A stretch of DNA of 64,000 nucleotides from assembly GCF_030546745.1 (NCBI RefSeq), contig NZ_JAUOPD010000002.1, positions 124,001-188,000 of the forward strand, written 5' to 3'. The position numbers were made by a program, and so were the translations under genes. The stretch is from Thalassotalea sp. 1_MG-2023. GTDB taxonomy: Bacteria; Pseudomonadota; Gammaproteobacteria; Enterobacterales; Alteromonadaceae. The notes beneath the pieces are model-generated. The model did not search any database and was not told where the DNA came from. It worked only from the letters and a program-made list of their open reading frames with translations. Each line of letters begins with the position of its first letter. Positions within the stretch are counted from its first letter, which is position 1. Below are positions 28,086 through 35,944 of this stretch, piece by piece.

Positions 28086-28610
28086 ATGCAACATACAGTT
28101 AGTACACAAACACTCATTAAAGCAAGCATTTCAGCGGTCATTGTCGCAGCCATCGTGCTTATTATAATAATATTACCAGCCGAATATGACATCGATCCTA
28201 CAGGCGTTGGTGGTAAATTAGGGTTAACAGCCCTAGCACACGCTGCTGAAACGAAAACAACGCCAATAGAGACTACTGAAGGCAGTGATGAGTTTCAAAC
28301 AGTAGAAGTGACCGTCCCTGCGGGACGCGGTATCGAATATAAATTTTATATGAAGCAGCATGAAAAAATGACTTATGAATGGTTAACTGATGGTGCTCCA
28401 TTGTACTTCGATTTACATGGTGAGCCTGAAGGTGACACAACGGGATATTTTGAAAGCTACGCCATTGCTACAACTAATGAAATGAAAGGCAGCTATACCA
28501 CGCCATTTGCTGGTTCTCATGGTTGGTATTGGAAAAACAAATCAGATAAACCAGTGTCAGTACAGCTACTGGTTAAAGGACAATATGAAGTTATTGGCCT
28601 TAAACAATAA
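28086..28610 (+). CDS. Metal-efflux-associated transmembrane anchor protein
   Basis: 174 residues with one N-terminal membrane helix (about 12-31) and a periplasmic beta-sandwich-like domain (EVTVPAGRGIEYKFYMKQHE, then SHGWYWKNKSDKPVSVQLLV). I recognise it as the anchor protein that accompanies HupE and Czc-type pumps in marine gammaproteobacteria. Its domain resembles proteins that modify cell-surface responses, but no activity is known. Conserved Trp/His near the end (FAGSHGWYW) may bind a ligand. Follows hupE by 35 bases. Confidence 0.7.
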   Translation: MQHTVSTQTLIKASISAVIVAAIVLIIIILPAEYDIDPTGVGGKLGLTALAHAAETKTTPIETTEGSDEFQTVEVTVPAGRGIEYKFYMKQHEKMTYEWLTDGAPLYFDLHGEPEGDTTGYFESYAIATTNEMKGSYTTPFAGSHGWYWKNKSDKPVSVQLLVKGQYEVIGLKQ

Positions 28611-28651
28611 CGAATTTAACTATATGAATTCCACACGAAATGGAGACTAAA

Positions 28652-28984
28652 ATGAACAAACTAATATCAATTATTGCACTTTGTGGTGCTTTGCTTACTG
28701 GTAATGTACAGGCACATGGCGATCATGGTGTCATCAGCGGTCAAAAAGCTGTTAGCATCGCTGCAACACATATTCAAAAGATGACATTTAAAGACACTGG
28801 TTTTGAAGTTGGCAAGTTAGATGAGTCATGGAAAAATATTGACAAGTCGCAACTTTCGATTGCTAGTGTTGAAGACAATTTCTACGTTGTAAGTGCGTCT
28901 AATCCTAACAATGAAAATAAGCTTTATTTCCAAGTTGCTAAAAACGGTCGTGTTATGGCTGTTAAAGATAAAAACGATTTTTAA
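28652..28984 (+). CDS. DUF6488-type small periplasmic protein
   Basis: 110 residues with a signal peptide (MNKLISIIALCGALLTGNVQ, then A) followed by HGDHGVISGQKAVSIA, a His-rich start of the mature protein that could bind metal. The rest is a small alpha/beta domain ending in FQVAKNGRVMAVKDKNDF. The start is ATG 28652, with GGAG at a good distance. It is the last gene of the efflux operon before the terminator and recurs in such clusters; the family number is from recognition and the role is unknown. Confidence 0.65.
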   Translation: MNKLISIIALCGALLTGNVQAHGDHGVISGQKAVSIAATHIQKMTFKDTGFEVGKLDESWKNIDKSQLSIASVEDNFYVVSASNPNNENKLYFQVAKNGRVMAVKDKNDF

Positions 28985-28990
28985 CAAAAT

Positions 28991-29033
28991 AAAAAGGCAC
29001 TTTTTGATACAAGTATGAGGTGCTTTTATTTTT
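28991..29033 (+). terminator. Terminator of the metal-efflux operon
   Basis: AAAAGGCAC pairs with GTGCTTTT (29020-29027) with one G-U pair, loop about 19 bases, followed by ATTTTT. Six bases after the last stop codon. Confidence 0.7.
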
Positions 29034-29391
29034 GTATTTAAAGTCCGCTATTGGCACATATGCGACTGTCAGATTTGGTTAAGTTCTATTGATCGAGTCA
29101 GATAGATCAAGTTAAGGCTGATTCAAATTAGGCTAATAATAACAGCGTAAAGTATCACTTTTCTATTTGAACTGTTGCGCTTTACGCGAATAGTGACAGG
29201 CAATGAGAATTTGAACTTTCGTTGTGTGGCTTAGGATTATACTAATTGTTCGTCAACCATCTATTTTAACAAGTCGCTATTTTAGGGTTGCTTTGCAACC
29301 CTAATCCTCGTTCATATCGGCGAATTTAGTATTCGTTTGTGATATGTAGGCTTTAAGTCACCATTCGTAATAGCTTTAAAATGATTATTAG
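29034..29391. other. Spacer with decayed repeat and hairpins (right flank of efflux block)
   Basis: No gene seen. It holds the second decayed copy AAAGTCCGCT...GACTGTCAGAT (29040-29074), a distant pair GCGTAAAG/CTTTACGC (29145-29152, 29180-29187) and a perfect 10-bp hairpin TTAGGGTTGC/GCAACCCTAA (29282-29304) without a T-run on either strand. Confidence 0.5.
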
Positions 29392-29859
29392 CTACATTTG
29401 TGATTGTAAATAATTTTCTAAACCAATGGTTTTGATCAACCTAAGTTGTTGCTCTAACCAAAACGCATGATCTGTTTCAGTATCATCAATCAAGGTTTGC
29501 AGCATGTTACGAGTCACAAAGTCTTTTTTCTCCTCACAGAGTGCCATCGCGTCTTTTAACGCGTTATCAACGGCAAGCTCTACATCTAAATCATTGCTAA
29601 GCATCTGTGGCACGTCTTTACCAATATCTAAACCTGTACGCGTTACCATATCGGGCGTACCCTCTAAAAATAGAATGCGTTCTATTAATAATGTGGCATG
29701 ACCTTTTTCATCATCAAACTCATGGTCGATACGTTCAAATAGCTTTGTTAAACCCCAATCATGATACATTCTTGAATGAATGAAGTATTGGTCCATTGCA
29801 GCTAATTCGTATGCTAACAAGCCGTTTAAGGCGTTAATAATTTCTGTATTACCTTTCAT
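29392..29859 (-). CDS. bfr: Bacterioferritin, ferroxidase-type subunit
   Basis: 155 residues of the four-helix bacterioferritin fold. Using E. coli numbering, the ferroxidase ligands are all visible: Glu18, Glu51, His54, Glu94 and, after a one-residue shift, Glu128 and His131. The haem-ligating Met52 is replaced by Lys (DDEKGH). So this subunit should oxidise iron but not hold haem by the usual link. It follows its partner gene by 10 bases, making a two-gene operon. Such two-type bacterioferritins are known from Neisseria and Magnetospirillum. Confidence 0.93.
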   Translation of the reverse strand: MKGNTEIINALNGLLAYELAAMDQYFIHSRMYHDWGLTKLFERIDHEFDDEKGHATLLIERILFLEGTPDMVTRTGLDIGKDVPQMLSNDLDVELAVDNALKDAMALCEEKKDFVTRNMLQTLIDDTETDHAFWLEQQLRLIKTIGLENYLQSQM

Positions 29860-29869
29860 AATAAGTCCT

Positions 29870-30334
29870 CTATAACTGTGCTTGTAAATACTTCTCTAAA
29901 CCCATTTGCTCAATTTGGTATTCTTGTGTCTCTAACCAGTCTAAATGCTCTTCTTCGTAATCAAGAATTTCAACCAATAGTTGGCGAGTAACAAAGTCTT
30001 TCTCTTGTTCGCAAACCACAATCGCTTGTTTCATTTGTTCGATTTGGGCTAATTGAAACTTAGTATCGCATTGCAACATTTCTTCGGTTTTTTCACCGAT
30101 TGACAGTGCACCAAGTCTTTGTAAGTTAGGAAGCCCTTCTAAAAACAACACGCGTTCAATAATGGCATCAGCCTGCTTCATGTCTTTTATCGACTTTTTA
30201 TAGCATTGGTCATTTAACTTATTAAAGCCCCAATTTTTATACATTCTTGCATGTAAAAAATATTGATTTATGGAAGTAAGCTCGGTGGTGAGTACTGTAT
30301 TTAATGACGTAATGATAATGCTTTGACTTTGCAT
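29870..30334 (-). CDS. bfr: Bacterioferritin, haem-type subunit with degraded ferroxidase site
   Basis: 154 residues, same fold. Met52, the haem ligand, is present (IKDMKQAD). Of the ferroxidase residues Glu18, Glu127 and His130 remain, but Glu51 is Asp, His54 is Gln and Glu94 is Gln, so the diiron site is probably not functional. It is complementary to the downstream subunit, suggesting mixed 24-mers. First gene of the pair on the minus strand; bfd lies 190 bases upstream with the same orientation. Confidence 0.93.
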   Translation of the reverse strand: MQSQSIIITSLNTVLTTELTSINQYFLHARMYKNWGFNKLNDQCYKKSIKDMKQADAIIERVLFLEGLPNLQRLGALSIGEKTEEMLQCDTKFQLAQIEQMKQAIVVCEQEKDFVTRQLLVEILDYEEEHLDWLETQEYQIEQMGLEKYLQAQL

Positions 30335-30524
30335 GAATAGCGCCTCGTTAGCAAATGGTGGTTCAATTATAGAACTTGCGGGCTAAAAGTCAAAAAAACA
30401 AATAAAATCAAGGGTTTAATATTGAAAACCATTCTTGTTTCTATTTCTATTAATTATCAATTTGTATAGGTGTTTTATGAGTGTAGCTAAGGAAGGTTTA
30501 GATAAGTTTAGGTAAAAGAGAGGC

Positions 30525-30719
30525 TTAGCCAACATTCTGAAAAAGAGTTTCATCAATAATAGTGTTATCAATAATGCGTTGTGCTGCTTTTACACAAGAA
30601 CCACAGTCTTTTCCAACAGCAAGATGTTTTTTTAGCTCACGTACTGAACCTGCGCCTTCATTGCGCACAACTTCTTGAATATCTTTATCTGTGATGCCAT
30701 TGCAAATGCAAACAAACAT
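30525..30719 (-). CDS. bfd: Bacterioferritin-associated ferredoxin
   Basis: 64 residues of the [2Fe-2S] Bfd family with the four cysteines in FVCICNGIT and GKDCGSCVKAAQRII. Bfd reduces the ferric core of bacterioferritin through the haem, releasing iron during starvation. The start ATG 30719 (MFVCICNG) is set by the family N-terminus and AAGGG upstream; an in-frame start at 30776 would add 19 unrelated residues. A Fur-like box overlaps the region just upstream. Confidence 0.93.
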   Translation of the reverse strand: MFVCICNGITDKDIQEVVRNEGAGSVRELKKHLAVGKDCGSCVKAAQRIIDNTIIDETLFQNVG

Positions 30720-30745
30720 AATGCTACCCTTAATGATTATGCGAG

Positions 30746-30760
30746 TGATAATAGTTATCA
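30746..30760. promoter_or_regulatory. Candidate Fur box before bfd
   Basis: TGATAAT-A-GTTATCA: a 7-1-7 palindrome with one mismatch to the Fur core TGATAAT-N-ATTATCA, 27 bases before the bfd start. Fits iron-repressed expression, as for bfd in other gammaproteobacteria. Confidence 0.75.
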
Positions 30761-30902
30761 TTTGGTTAAAATGCAAGCATAATATTTGTCTTTTTTCTGA
30801 TGAAAAAAATTATCTAGATAAGTCAATGTGATACTAAAAAATTGAAGTAAAAATAAATATTCAAGTGGCTACTTCACAGGCATGTTAATTTTCTGTTACT
30901 AT

Positions 30903-30917
30903 TGTTATGTTATAACA
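30903..30917. promoter_or_regulatory. Candidate Zur box before TonB receptor
   Basis: TGTTATG-T-TATAACA, one mismatch to the Zur core TGTTATA-N-TATAACA, 71 bases before the receptor start. It is the same type of site as the one before the zigA-type gene. A short GGTGTT/AACACC hairpin (30932-30945) follows it in the leader. No Fur-like match was found on the receptor side. Confidence 0.65.
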
Positions 30918-30987
30918 TATCTATTTTGTAGGGTGTTCTAACACCTGAAAAAATACAATTGTTTTATATTATTATTTGGATTTAAAC

Positions 30988-33090
30988 ATGAAAAAAATGC
31001 TGTTCGGATCAGTCGTAATGGCCGGAACATTTACCCATACATTTGCAATATCAGCTGAAGAAGCTATAGAAAAAATTGAAGTTACAAGCAACAGAACGCC
31101 TTTATATGACACACGCGATGTAAATGCAGCTGCCCTTGGTATTAAAGATACGCAGTTATTACCAATTTCGATACAATCTTTTTCCTCAGAGTTACTTTCT
31201 GAACAGCGTGCGCGTACCTTAAGTGATGTTTTATTAAATGATGCTTCAGCACAAAACACGGCGATTGGCGCTGTTTTTGATGTTGTAAGCTTGCGGGGCT
31301 TTCAATTAGATTGGACCAATGGTTTAAGGCGTGATGGTTTAGCGCTTGCTCCTTACCAAGATGTACCGTTGGAACATATCGAACGTATTGATGTATTAAA
31401 AGGACCGTCTGGGGTTATTGCTGGTTTTAATAATCCTGGGGGCACAATTAATTATATTACTAAAAGACCAACGAAAGATAAATTTGCTGAAGTTACTGCT
31501 GAACTTAGAAGTCAGCAGGGAAAGTATATTCATATTGATGCAGGTGGTTCACTTGATGAATTTTCTAATGCAGGATATCGAGTAAATGCTGCAGTTGAAG
31601 ACACAGGCAACTTTACTGGAGGAGATGATTTAAAGCGTTATTTTTTCAGCGGTGCCGTTGACTGGTCTTTATCAGAAAACACTTTATTGAGAGTTGACGC
31701 TGATTTTCAAGATAAAAAAGTGGTGTCGCAGCCATTAATTGGTTTAACTTACATAGGTGATGAGGCTATATTGCCGCCGTATGTAGATCTTAGCGAGGTA
31801 TTGTTAGGTCAACCTTGGGCGAGATACGAAACGCAAACTGTTAATGTAGCAACACGGTTAGATCATTGGTTTGCAAATGACTGGAAATGGATCACACAAA
31901 TCGCTTTTGCAAAAAATGATCGTTTTACAATCTTCCCTGATATCTATCAGGTTGACTTAACAGGAACTGTGTTATCTTCAGATATACTGGTAACACCTGA
32001 TGAAGAATATAGCTCTATTTCTGGGCATAGCATGCTCAACAAAAATTTTACCTTAAGCGATATGGAGCATGATCTCGTTTTTGGTCTGAGTTATCGTCAA
32101 TATAATGCGAAAGACGGGCGTTGGTTTAATTTAACCAACCCAGTTGCCAATATATTTTCACCTGTTCACGTAGATAGACCTCAATACCCAGAGTATCCGC
32201 TGGCTACCAACACGAATACTGATGAACTGTCTTATTTCGTTACAGATACTATACATGTAAATGATAATATTTATGCAACTGTTGGTTTAAGGCATATTTC
32301 ATATCAAAAGAAACAACAACTACCAGACGAGCAGTGGAAACAAATAGAAAACCATCACTTTACTACCCCAATGATAGGCGTTAACTATAACCCTAACGAA
32401 TCATTCGCTTATTATTTGAATTACTCTGAAGGTACAGGCGAAGGTGGAGTCGCTGTTATTGGTAGTGGGGCGCTTAATGAAGGAGAAACATTACCCCCTC
32501 AAGAAAGTGAACAAATTGAAGCGGGGATAAAGTGGCAAAGAGAAAGCACCAGCTTTACTGCGGCAATATTTAAGATTGAAAAAAAGTTAGAATACCATAA
32601 TAAAGATACGAATTTTTTTACTCAAGATGGCAAGCAGGAACACCAAGGTATTGAGTTAAACATTAATGGCGAGGTACTAACTGGAATGTCCATGGTAGCT
32701 TCTGTAAGTTATTTAGATGCAAAGCTGACAAGCTTAGTGGGTAACCAAGCATTAAATGGTAACCAACCCGCGAATGTAGCTAAGTTTAAAGCCAATGCGT
32801 TTATTGATTATCAACTTCAACATTTTCATGGTCTTAATGTGCAGCTTGGCGCTTTTTATGTTGGTAAAAGGCAGCAGAACGTCAATAACACGCTAAGCCT
32901 ACCTTCATATTTACGTGTTGATGTTGGCGTTAAATATCAAATGGAACATATAAACAGTATATTTAGGGTTAAAGTCGAAAATGTATTTGATAAGGCTTAT
33001 TGGAGTTCAGCGGGAGCAAAAGGTATTGATTGGGGAGTTATGCCTGGTAGAGGTAGAACGGTAATGGCATCTTATACTTATTCATTTTAA
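30988..33090 (+). CDS. TonB-dependent siderophore-type receptor, probably Zur-regulated
   Basis: 700 residues. Signal peptide (MKKMLFGSVVMAGTFTHTFA), a TonB-box-like segment EKIEVTSNRT, the plug domain with LPISIQSFSSELL and VLKGPSGVIAGFNNPGG, then a 22-strand barrel ending in MASYTYSF with the C-terminal Phe. It resembles FhuA/FecA-type siderophore receptors rather than ZnuD. The ATG 30988 is preceded by GGA; a TTG 12 bases earlier is less likely. The Zur-like box suggests uptake of a zinc-bound ligand (inference). It reads away from bfd. Confidence 0.88.
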   Translation: MKKMLFGSVVMAGTFTHTFAISAEEAIEKIEVTSNRTPLYDTRDVNAAALGIKDTQLLPISIQSFSSELLSEQRARTLSDVLLNDASAQNTAIGAVFDVVSLRGFQLDWTNGLRRDGLALAPYQDVPLEHIERIDVLKGPSGVIAGFNNPGGTINYITKRPTKDKFAEVTAELRSQQGKYIHIDAGGSLDEFSNAGYRVNAAVEDTGNFTGGDDLKRYFFSGAVDWSLSENTLLRVDADFQDKKVVSQPLIGLTYIGDEAILPPYVDLSEVLLGQPWARYETQTVNVATRLDHWFANDWKWITQIAFAKNDRFTIFPDIYQVDLTGTVLSSDILVTPDEEYSSISGHSMLNKNFTLSDMEHDLVFGLSYRQYNAKDGRWFNLTNPVANIFSPVHVDRPQYPEYPLATNTNTDELSYFVTDTIHVNDNIYATVGLRHISYQKKQQLPDEQWKQIENHHFTTPMIGVNYNPNESFAYYLNYSEGTGEGGVAVIGSGALNEGETLPPQESEQIEAGIKWQRESTSFTAAIFKIEKKLEYHNKDTNFFTQDGKQEHQGIELNINGEVLTGMSMVASVSYLDAKLTSLVGNQALNGNQPANVAKFKANAFIDYQLQHFHGLNVQLGAFYVGKRQQNVNNTLSLPSYLRVDVGVKYQMEHINSIFRVKVENVFDKAYWSSAGAKGIDWGVMPGRGRTVMASYTYSF

Positions 33091-33246
33091 TAAATGCGTT
33101 CATTGCTAATCAGTGTGACAGCATAGATTTGGAATGAACATTGTAGTGTCTGATTATTAGCATTATGATGTTGATTACAATTGAACACACATTTTTTAGT
33201 TAAACTCCGGTCTAATTAATAGGCTTATAGCAAAGAGGAAAACGTG

Positions 33247-33732
33247 ATGAATAAAGTGAATAGAATTATCTCCACATTATTATCTGTTTTATTTGTTGTG
33301 CCAATGGCTTTAGCTGGGACAAGTGAAGTAACGTGGCAGAACCCGGATAAATATAGAGATGTGCATGCTGGGCAAGAGCATAGAGCTAAGTTTAAAAAGC
33401 GCGTGTTTAAAGAGTTTGAACAGCACTTTGCTAAACTTGCAGAGCAACTTCCCAAAGAACAGGTGTTAAAAGTTACCGTAACTGATGTTGATTTAGCTGG
33501 TGATGTTCATGAAACCATGGAGCGTATACGTGTGATTAAAGATATTCATATCCCACGTATGAAGTTTTCATATCAGTTAGTTGATGCTTCAGAGCAAATT
33601 CTTCAAGAAGGCGAAGAACATTTGAAAGATATGGGCTTCATGATGCGAAGTAGTTTGCGCTATAACAACTCTTTTCTTCATTATGAAAAAGTGATGTTAG
33701 ACGATTGGTTTGAAAACACCTTCGAACAATAA
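33247..33732 (+). CDS. DUF3016 domain protein
   Basis: About 161 residues with a signal peptide (MNKVNRIISTLLSVLFVVPM, then ALA). The mature part opens GTSEVTWQNPDKYRDVHAG and contains the segments LKVTVTDVDLAGDVHE and MKFSYQLVDASEQILQEGEE, typical of DUF3016, and ends LDDWFENTFEQ. A small periplasmic protein of unknown role. ATG 33247 follows GAGGAAAAC; GTG 33244 is the alternative. Single gene with a terminator. Confidence 0.8.
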   Translation: MNKVNRIISTLLSVLFVVPMALAGTSEVTWQNPDKYRDVHAGQEHRAKFKKRVFKEFEQHFAKLAEQLPKEQVLKVTVTDVDLAGDVHETMERIRVIKDIHIPRMKFSYQLVDASEQILQEGEEHLKDMGFMMRSSLRYNNSFLHYEKVMLDDWFENTFEQ

Positions 33733-33752
33733 ATTGAATATATAAATGACTT

Positions 33753-33779
33753 AAAAAGGCTGGTTTACCAGCTTTTTTT
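33753..33779 (+). terminator. Terminator after the DUF3016 gene
   Basis: AAAAAGGCTGG, loop TTTA, CCAGCTTTTTTT, 20 bases after the stop codon. Confidence 0.85.
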
Positions 33780-33932
33780 ATTGCCCTTTATTAGCGCATT
33801 AGTGGATCAAAATAAAACATTTAGTGCGTTTTGAATATTTATATTTTATTTAATACACTGAAAAATAAATAAAAAATGTGTTGGTATGTAACTTGTTTAA
33901 CTTGATAATAAAAATGTTGTTAAGAGTTAAGC

Positions 33933-34544
33933 GTGAATTTAAACACTCAACACCCCCAACTAACACTGCTTTTGATTGAAGATAATCAAGAACAGGTGCG
34001 ATCATTTACTCATGCATTAGTGCATTCTCATTATCACCTTTGTTATACCGCGCCCACGAACGATAGCTTGTTAAAAAACGTAGAAGCCTTTCAGCCAGAT
34101 GTTGTTATTGTCAGCTTAGCAAATAGCTCTCAATGCCTATTAGAGCAATATCGCGTGGTTATGCAATACATGGCAACGCCAATCATTGTGTTCTCATCTT
34201 TACATGATAATCAGTCTATTAACAAAGTGATTGCTTCTGGTGTGAGTGCTTATATAACGGGAAGAATTGATTTTAATCGCGTCACGGTAATTTTAGACAC
34301 GGCAATTGCCAGGTTCAATGAGCTACAACAATTGAAAAAACAATTAACGGAGACTAAACAACAGTTAAATAATCAACGTGTAATTGCTCAAGCAAAATGT
34401 TGGTTGATAGAACACCAAAAAATGTCGGAGCCTGTCGCGTATCGATATTTACAAAAAGTAGCGATGGATAAAGGGCAGAAATTAGAGCGGGTCGCTGAAA
34501 GTATCATGTCAATAACAGGAATAGCTTCACATGAGCAAAACTAA
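33933..34544 (+). CDS. nasT: Nitrate-responsive ANTAR antiterminator NasT
   Basis: 203 residues: an N-terminal receiver-like domain, a coiled-coil linker (about 125-150) and a C-terminal ANTAR RNA-binding domain (AQAKCWLIEHQKMSEPVAYR...). The usual phosphoacceptor Asp at the end of the third strand is Ser61 (QPDVVIVSLANS), so phosphorylation is unlikely, as expected for NasT, which is held by NasS rather than by a kinase. Starts at GTG 33933 after AAGAG. It should bind the nrtA leader and prevent termination. Overlaps nasS by 14 bases. Confidence 0.88.
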   Translation: MNLNTQHPQLTLLLIEDNQEQVRSFTHALVHSHYHLCYTAPTNDSLLKNVEAFQPDVVIVSLANSSQCLLEQYRVVMQYMATPIIVFSSLHDNQSINKVIASGVSAYITGRIDFNRVTVILDTAIARFNELQQLKKQLTETKQQLNNQRVIAQAKCWLIEHQKMSEPVAYRYLQKVAMDKGQKLERVAESIMSITGIASHEQN

Positions 34545-35622
34545 CAGAACGCCTGCCAATATCATTCATCTAGGTTATATGCCATTAACCGATTGCGCGC
34601 CTATAGTTGTTGCACATGAGCTTGGTTTTTTTACTGAGACAGGTTTAACGGTAAAGCTAGAAAAGCAGTATTCATGGGCAGTGATGCGGGACAAACTACA
34701 TGCAGGAGTATTAGATGCGGCACAATGTTTAGCGCCTATGCCATTGGCAAGTGCTCTTGGTTTATCGTCTGATAAAACCGAAGTGATTGCTCCGATGATT
34801 CTGAGTCAAAATGGTAATGCAATTACAATATCTGAACAGCTTTATGCTCAAGTAAAAGTAGTAAACCAATTAGATCATATTGATTTTCCATTGAGTGCAA
34901 CTCTGTTAAAGCCCATAATAAAAAAAAGAAAGCGGAAAAAAAATCTGCTTAAGTTTGCTACCGTTTATCCTGACAGTTGCCATTATTATCAATTGTGCAG
35001 TTGGTTTGAACATAGCGGTATCAGGTTAAGTGATATAGAAATTATCATTGTGACACCGTCAAATATGGTAGAGGCATTAGCTTGTGGTGACATAGATGGC
35101 TTTTGCGTTGGAGGCCCTTGGAACGCAAAAGCTGTACGAGATGCTGTAGGCGTTACTGGAGTAACATCGAGTGATGTCTGGCCAGACATGCCTGAAAAAG
35201 TATTGGCCTTTCTTAATCAATGGTATCAACAGCACTCGAGCGAGGCACATGCATTAATTTGTGCCTTACAAAAAGCGTGTAATTGGTTAATACCAATCGC
35301 AAATCGACTAGAAGCAGCGAAAATGCTTAGTCAATCATCATATTTAGGTTTGCCATTATCAGTCATAGCCCCTTCGTTAATGGGGAGTTGTTTAGTGCAT
35401 CATCAACATACACCGAGAGATGTTCATCGCTACAATCGGTTTGCTGACGTCAATCAACCAATCAATGAACCTACTTTATATCAAGGCGAGTGGTTACTTA
35501 ACCAAATGAAGAAGTTGGTTAAAATAGATAAAAAGTTAATCAATGATACCTTGGTGTCTTCAGTGTATCGTCAAGACATTTATCGTAAAGCGTTAGCGTT
35601 ACCCACCACCGATTTTATGTAA
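34531..35622 (+). CDS. nasS: Nitrate/nitrite sensor NasS (NrtA-like, cytoplasmic)
   Basis: 363 residues, similar to the nitrate-binding NrtA fold (IHLGYMPLTDCAPIVVAHEL, GNAITISEQLY, GDIDGFCVGGPWNAKAV) but with no signal peptide. This fits NasS, which binds NasT in the cytoplasm without nitrate and releases it when nitrate is bound. A Lys/Arg-rich stretch (IIKKRKRKKNLLKF) interrupts the middle and may be a surface loop. Overlaps nasT, so both are made together. Confidence 0.88.
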   Translation: MSKTNRTPANIIHLGYMPLTDCAPIVVAHELGFFTETGLTVKLEKQYSWAVMRDKLHAGVLDAAQCLAPMPLASALGLSSDKTEVIAPMILSQNGNAITISEQLYAQVKVVNQLDHIDFPLSATLLKPIIKKRKRKKNLLKFATVYPDSCHYYQLCSWFEHSGIRLSDIEIIIVTPSNMVEALACGDIDGFCVGGPWNAKAVRDAVGVTGVTSSDVWPDMPEKVLAFLNQWYQQHSSEAHALICALQKACNWLIPIANRLEAAKMLSQSSYLGLPLSVIAPSLMGSCLVHHQHTPRDVHRYNRFADVNQPINEPTLYQGEWLLNQMKKLVKIDKKLINDTLVSSVYRQDIYRKALALPTTDFM

Positions 35623-35749
35623 ATATGAGTGCAAAATAGTGCTTTTTGTGCGCTATTTTGAAGCAAACCTAAGTACAAAAAATTTCATTTTTTATGGTGC
35701 AACATTAAAAATCCTTACATAACAAATGGTTAGTTGTTTTTTCTTAGTC

Positions 35750-35765
35750 TGGCACGTATCCTGAA
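35750..35765 (+). promoter_or_regulatory. Weak sigma-54-like promoter before nrtA
   Basis: TGGCAC (35750-35755), 5 bases, CTGAA (35761-35765). The -24 element is perfect, but the -12 element lacks the usual GC (TTGCA expected). Position agrees with a transcript covering all leader hairpins. Confidence 0.35.
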
Positions 35766-35814
35766 TTAACTTATCTATCAAAGATGATTTAGCGCGATTG
35801 CTTTAAGTCATTTC

Positions 35815-35868
35815 CCTACAATGACTGTAGGTTTTTTAACAATAAACTGATCAACTACTTAGTGTAGT
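35815..35868 (+). promoter_or_regulatory. Two stem-loops, candidate NasT (ANTAR) target
   Basis: CCTACA/TGTAGG with loop ATGAC (35815-35831), followed by six T, and ACTAC/GTAGT with loop TTAGT (35854-35868). ANTAR proteins bind paired small hairpins before a terminator. Loops here are five bases by simple pairing, not the canonical six, so the match is approximate. Confidence 0.5.
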
Positions 35869-35889
35869 AAAAAGGTAAGTTAGGCATCG

Positions 35890-35934
35890 AAGCCCGTATG
35901 TGTCTGTTCGCAGAGCACTACGGGCTTTTTATTT
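35890..35934 (+). terminator. Attenuator terminator immediately before nrtA
   Basis: AAGCCCGTA (35890-35898) pairs perfectly with TACGGGCTT (35919-35927), followed by TTTTATTT. It ends just before the GGAGG of nrtA, so it would stop transcription unless antitermination occurs. Confidence 0.85.
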
Positions 35935-35944
35935 GGAGGAAAAC

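Larger units (their letters stand above)
35623..35944 (+). other. Leader region of the nrt operon
   Basis: 322 bases without a gene, holding in order a weak sigma-54-like promoter (35750), two small stem-loops (35815-35831, 35854-35868), a terminator hairpin (35890-35934) and the ribosome site of nrtA. This is the layout expected for a NasT-controlled antitermination leader. Confidence 0.7.

Noticed and set aside
29282-29304. 10-bp hairpin as terminator of the bacterioferritin operon
   Set aside because: Perfect stem, but no T-run on either strand and nearly 90 bases from the stop codon; kept only as a structure in the spacer description.
30777-30987. Fur box for the TonB receptor
   Set aside because: The only good Fur-like palindrome (30746-30760) overlaps the bfd promoter side; the receptor leader instead carries a Zur-like match.
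34531-35622. Second nitrate-transport substrate-binding protein
   Set aside because: No signal peptide and overlap with nasT indicate the sensor NasS instead.
35900-35944. Upstream GTG start for nrtA
   Set aside because: It lies inside the terminator hairpin; ATG 35945 with GGAGG is clearly better.
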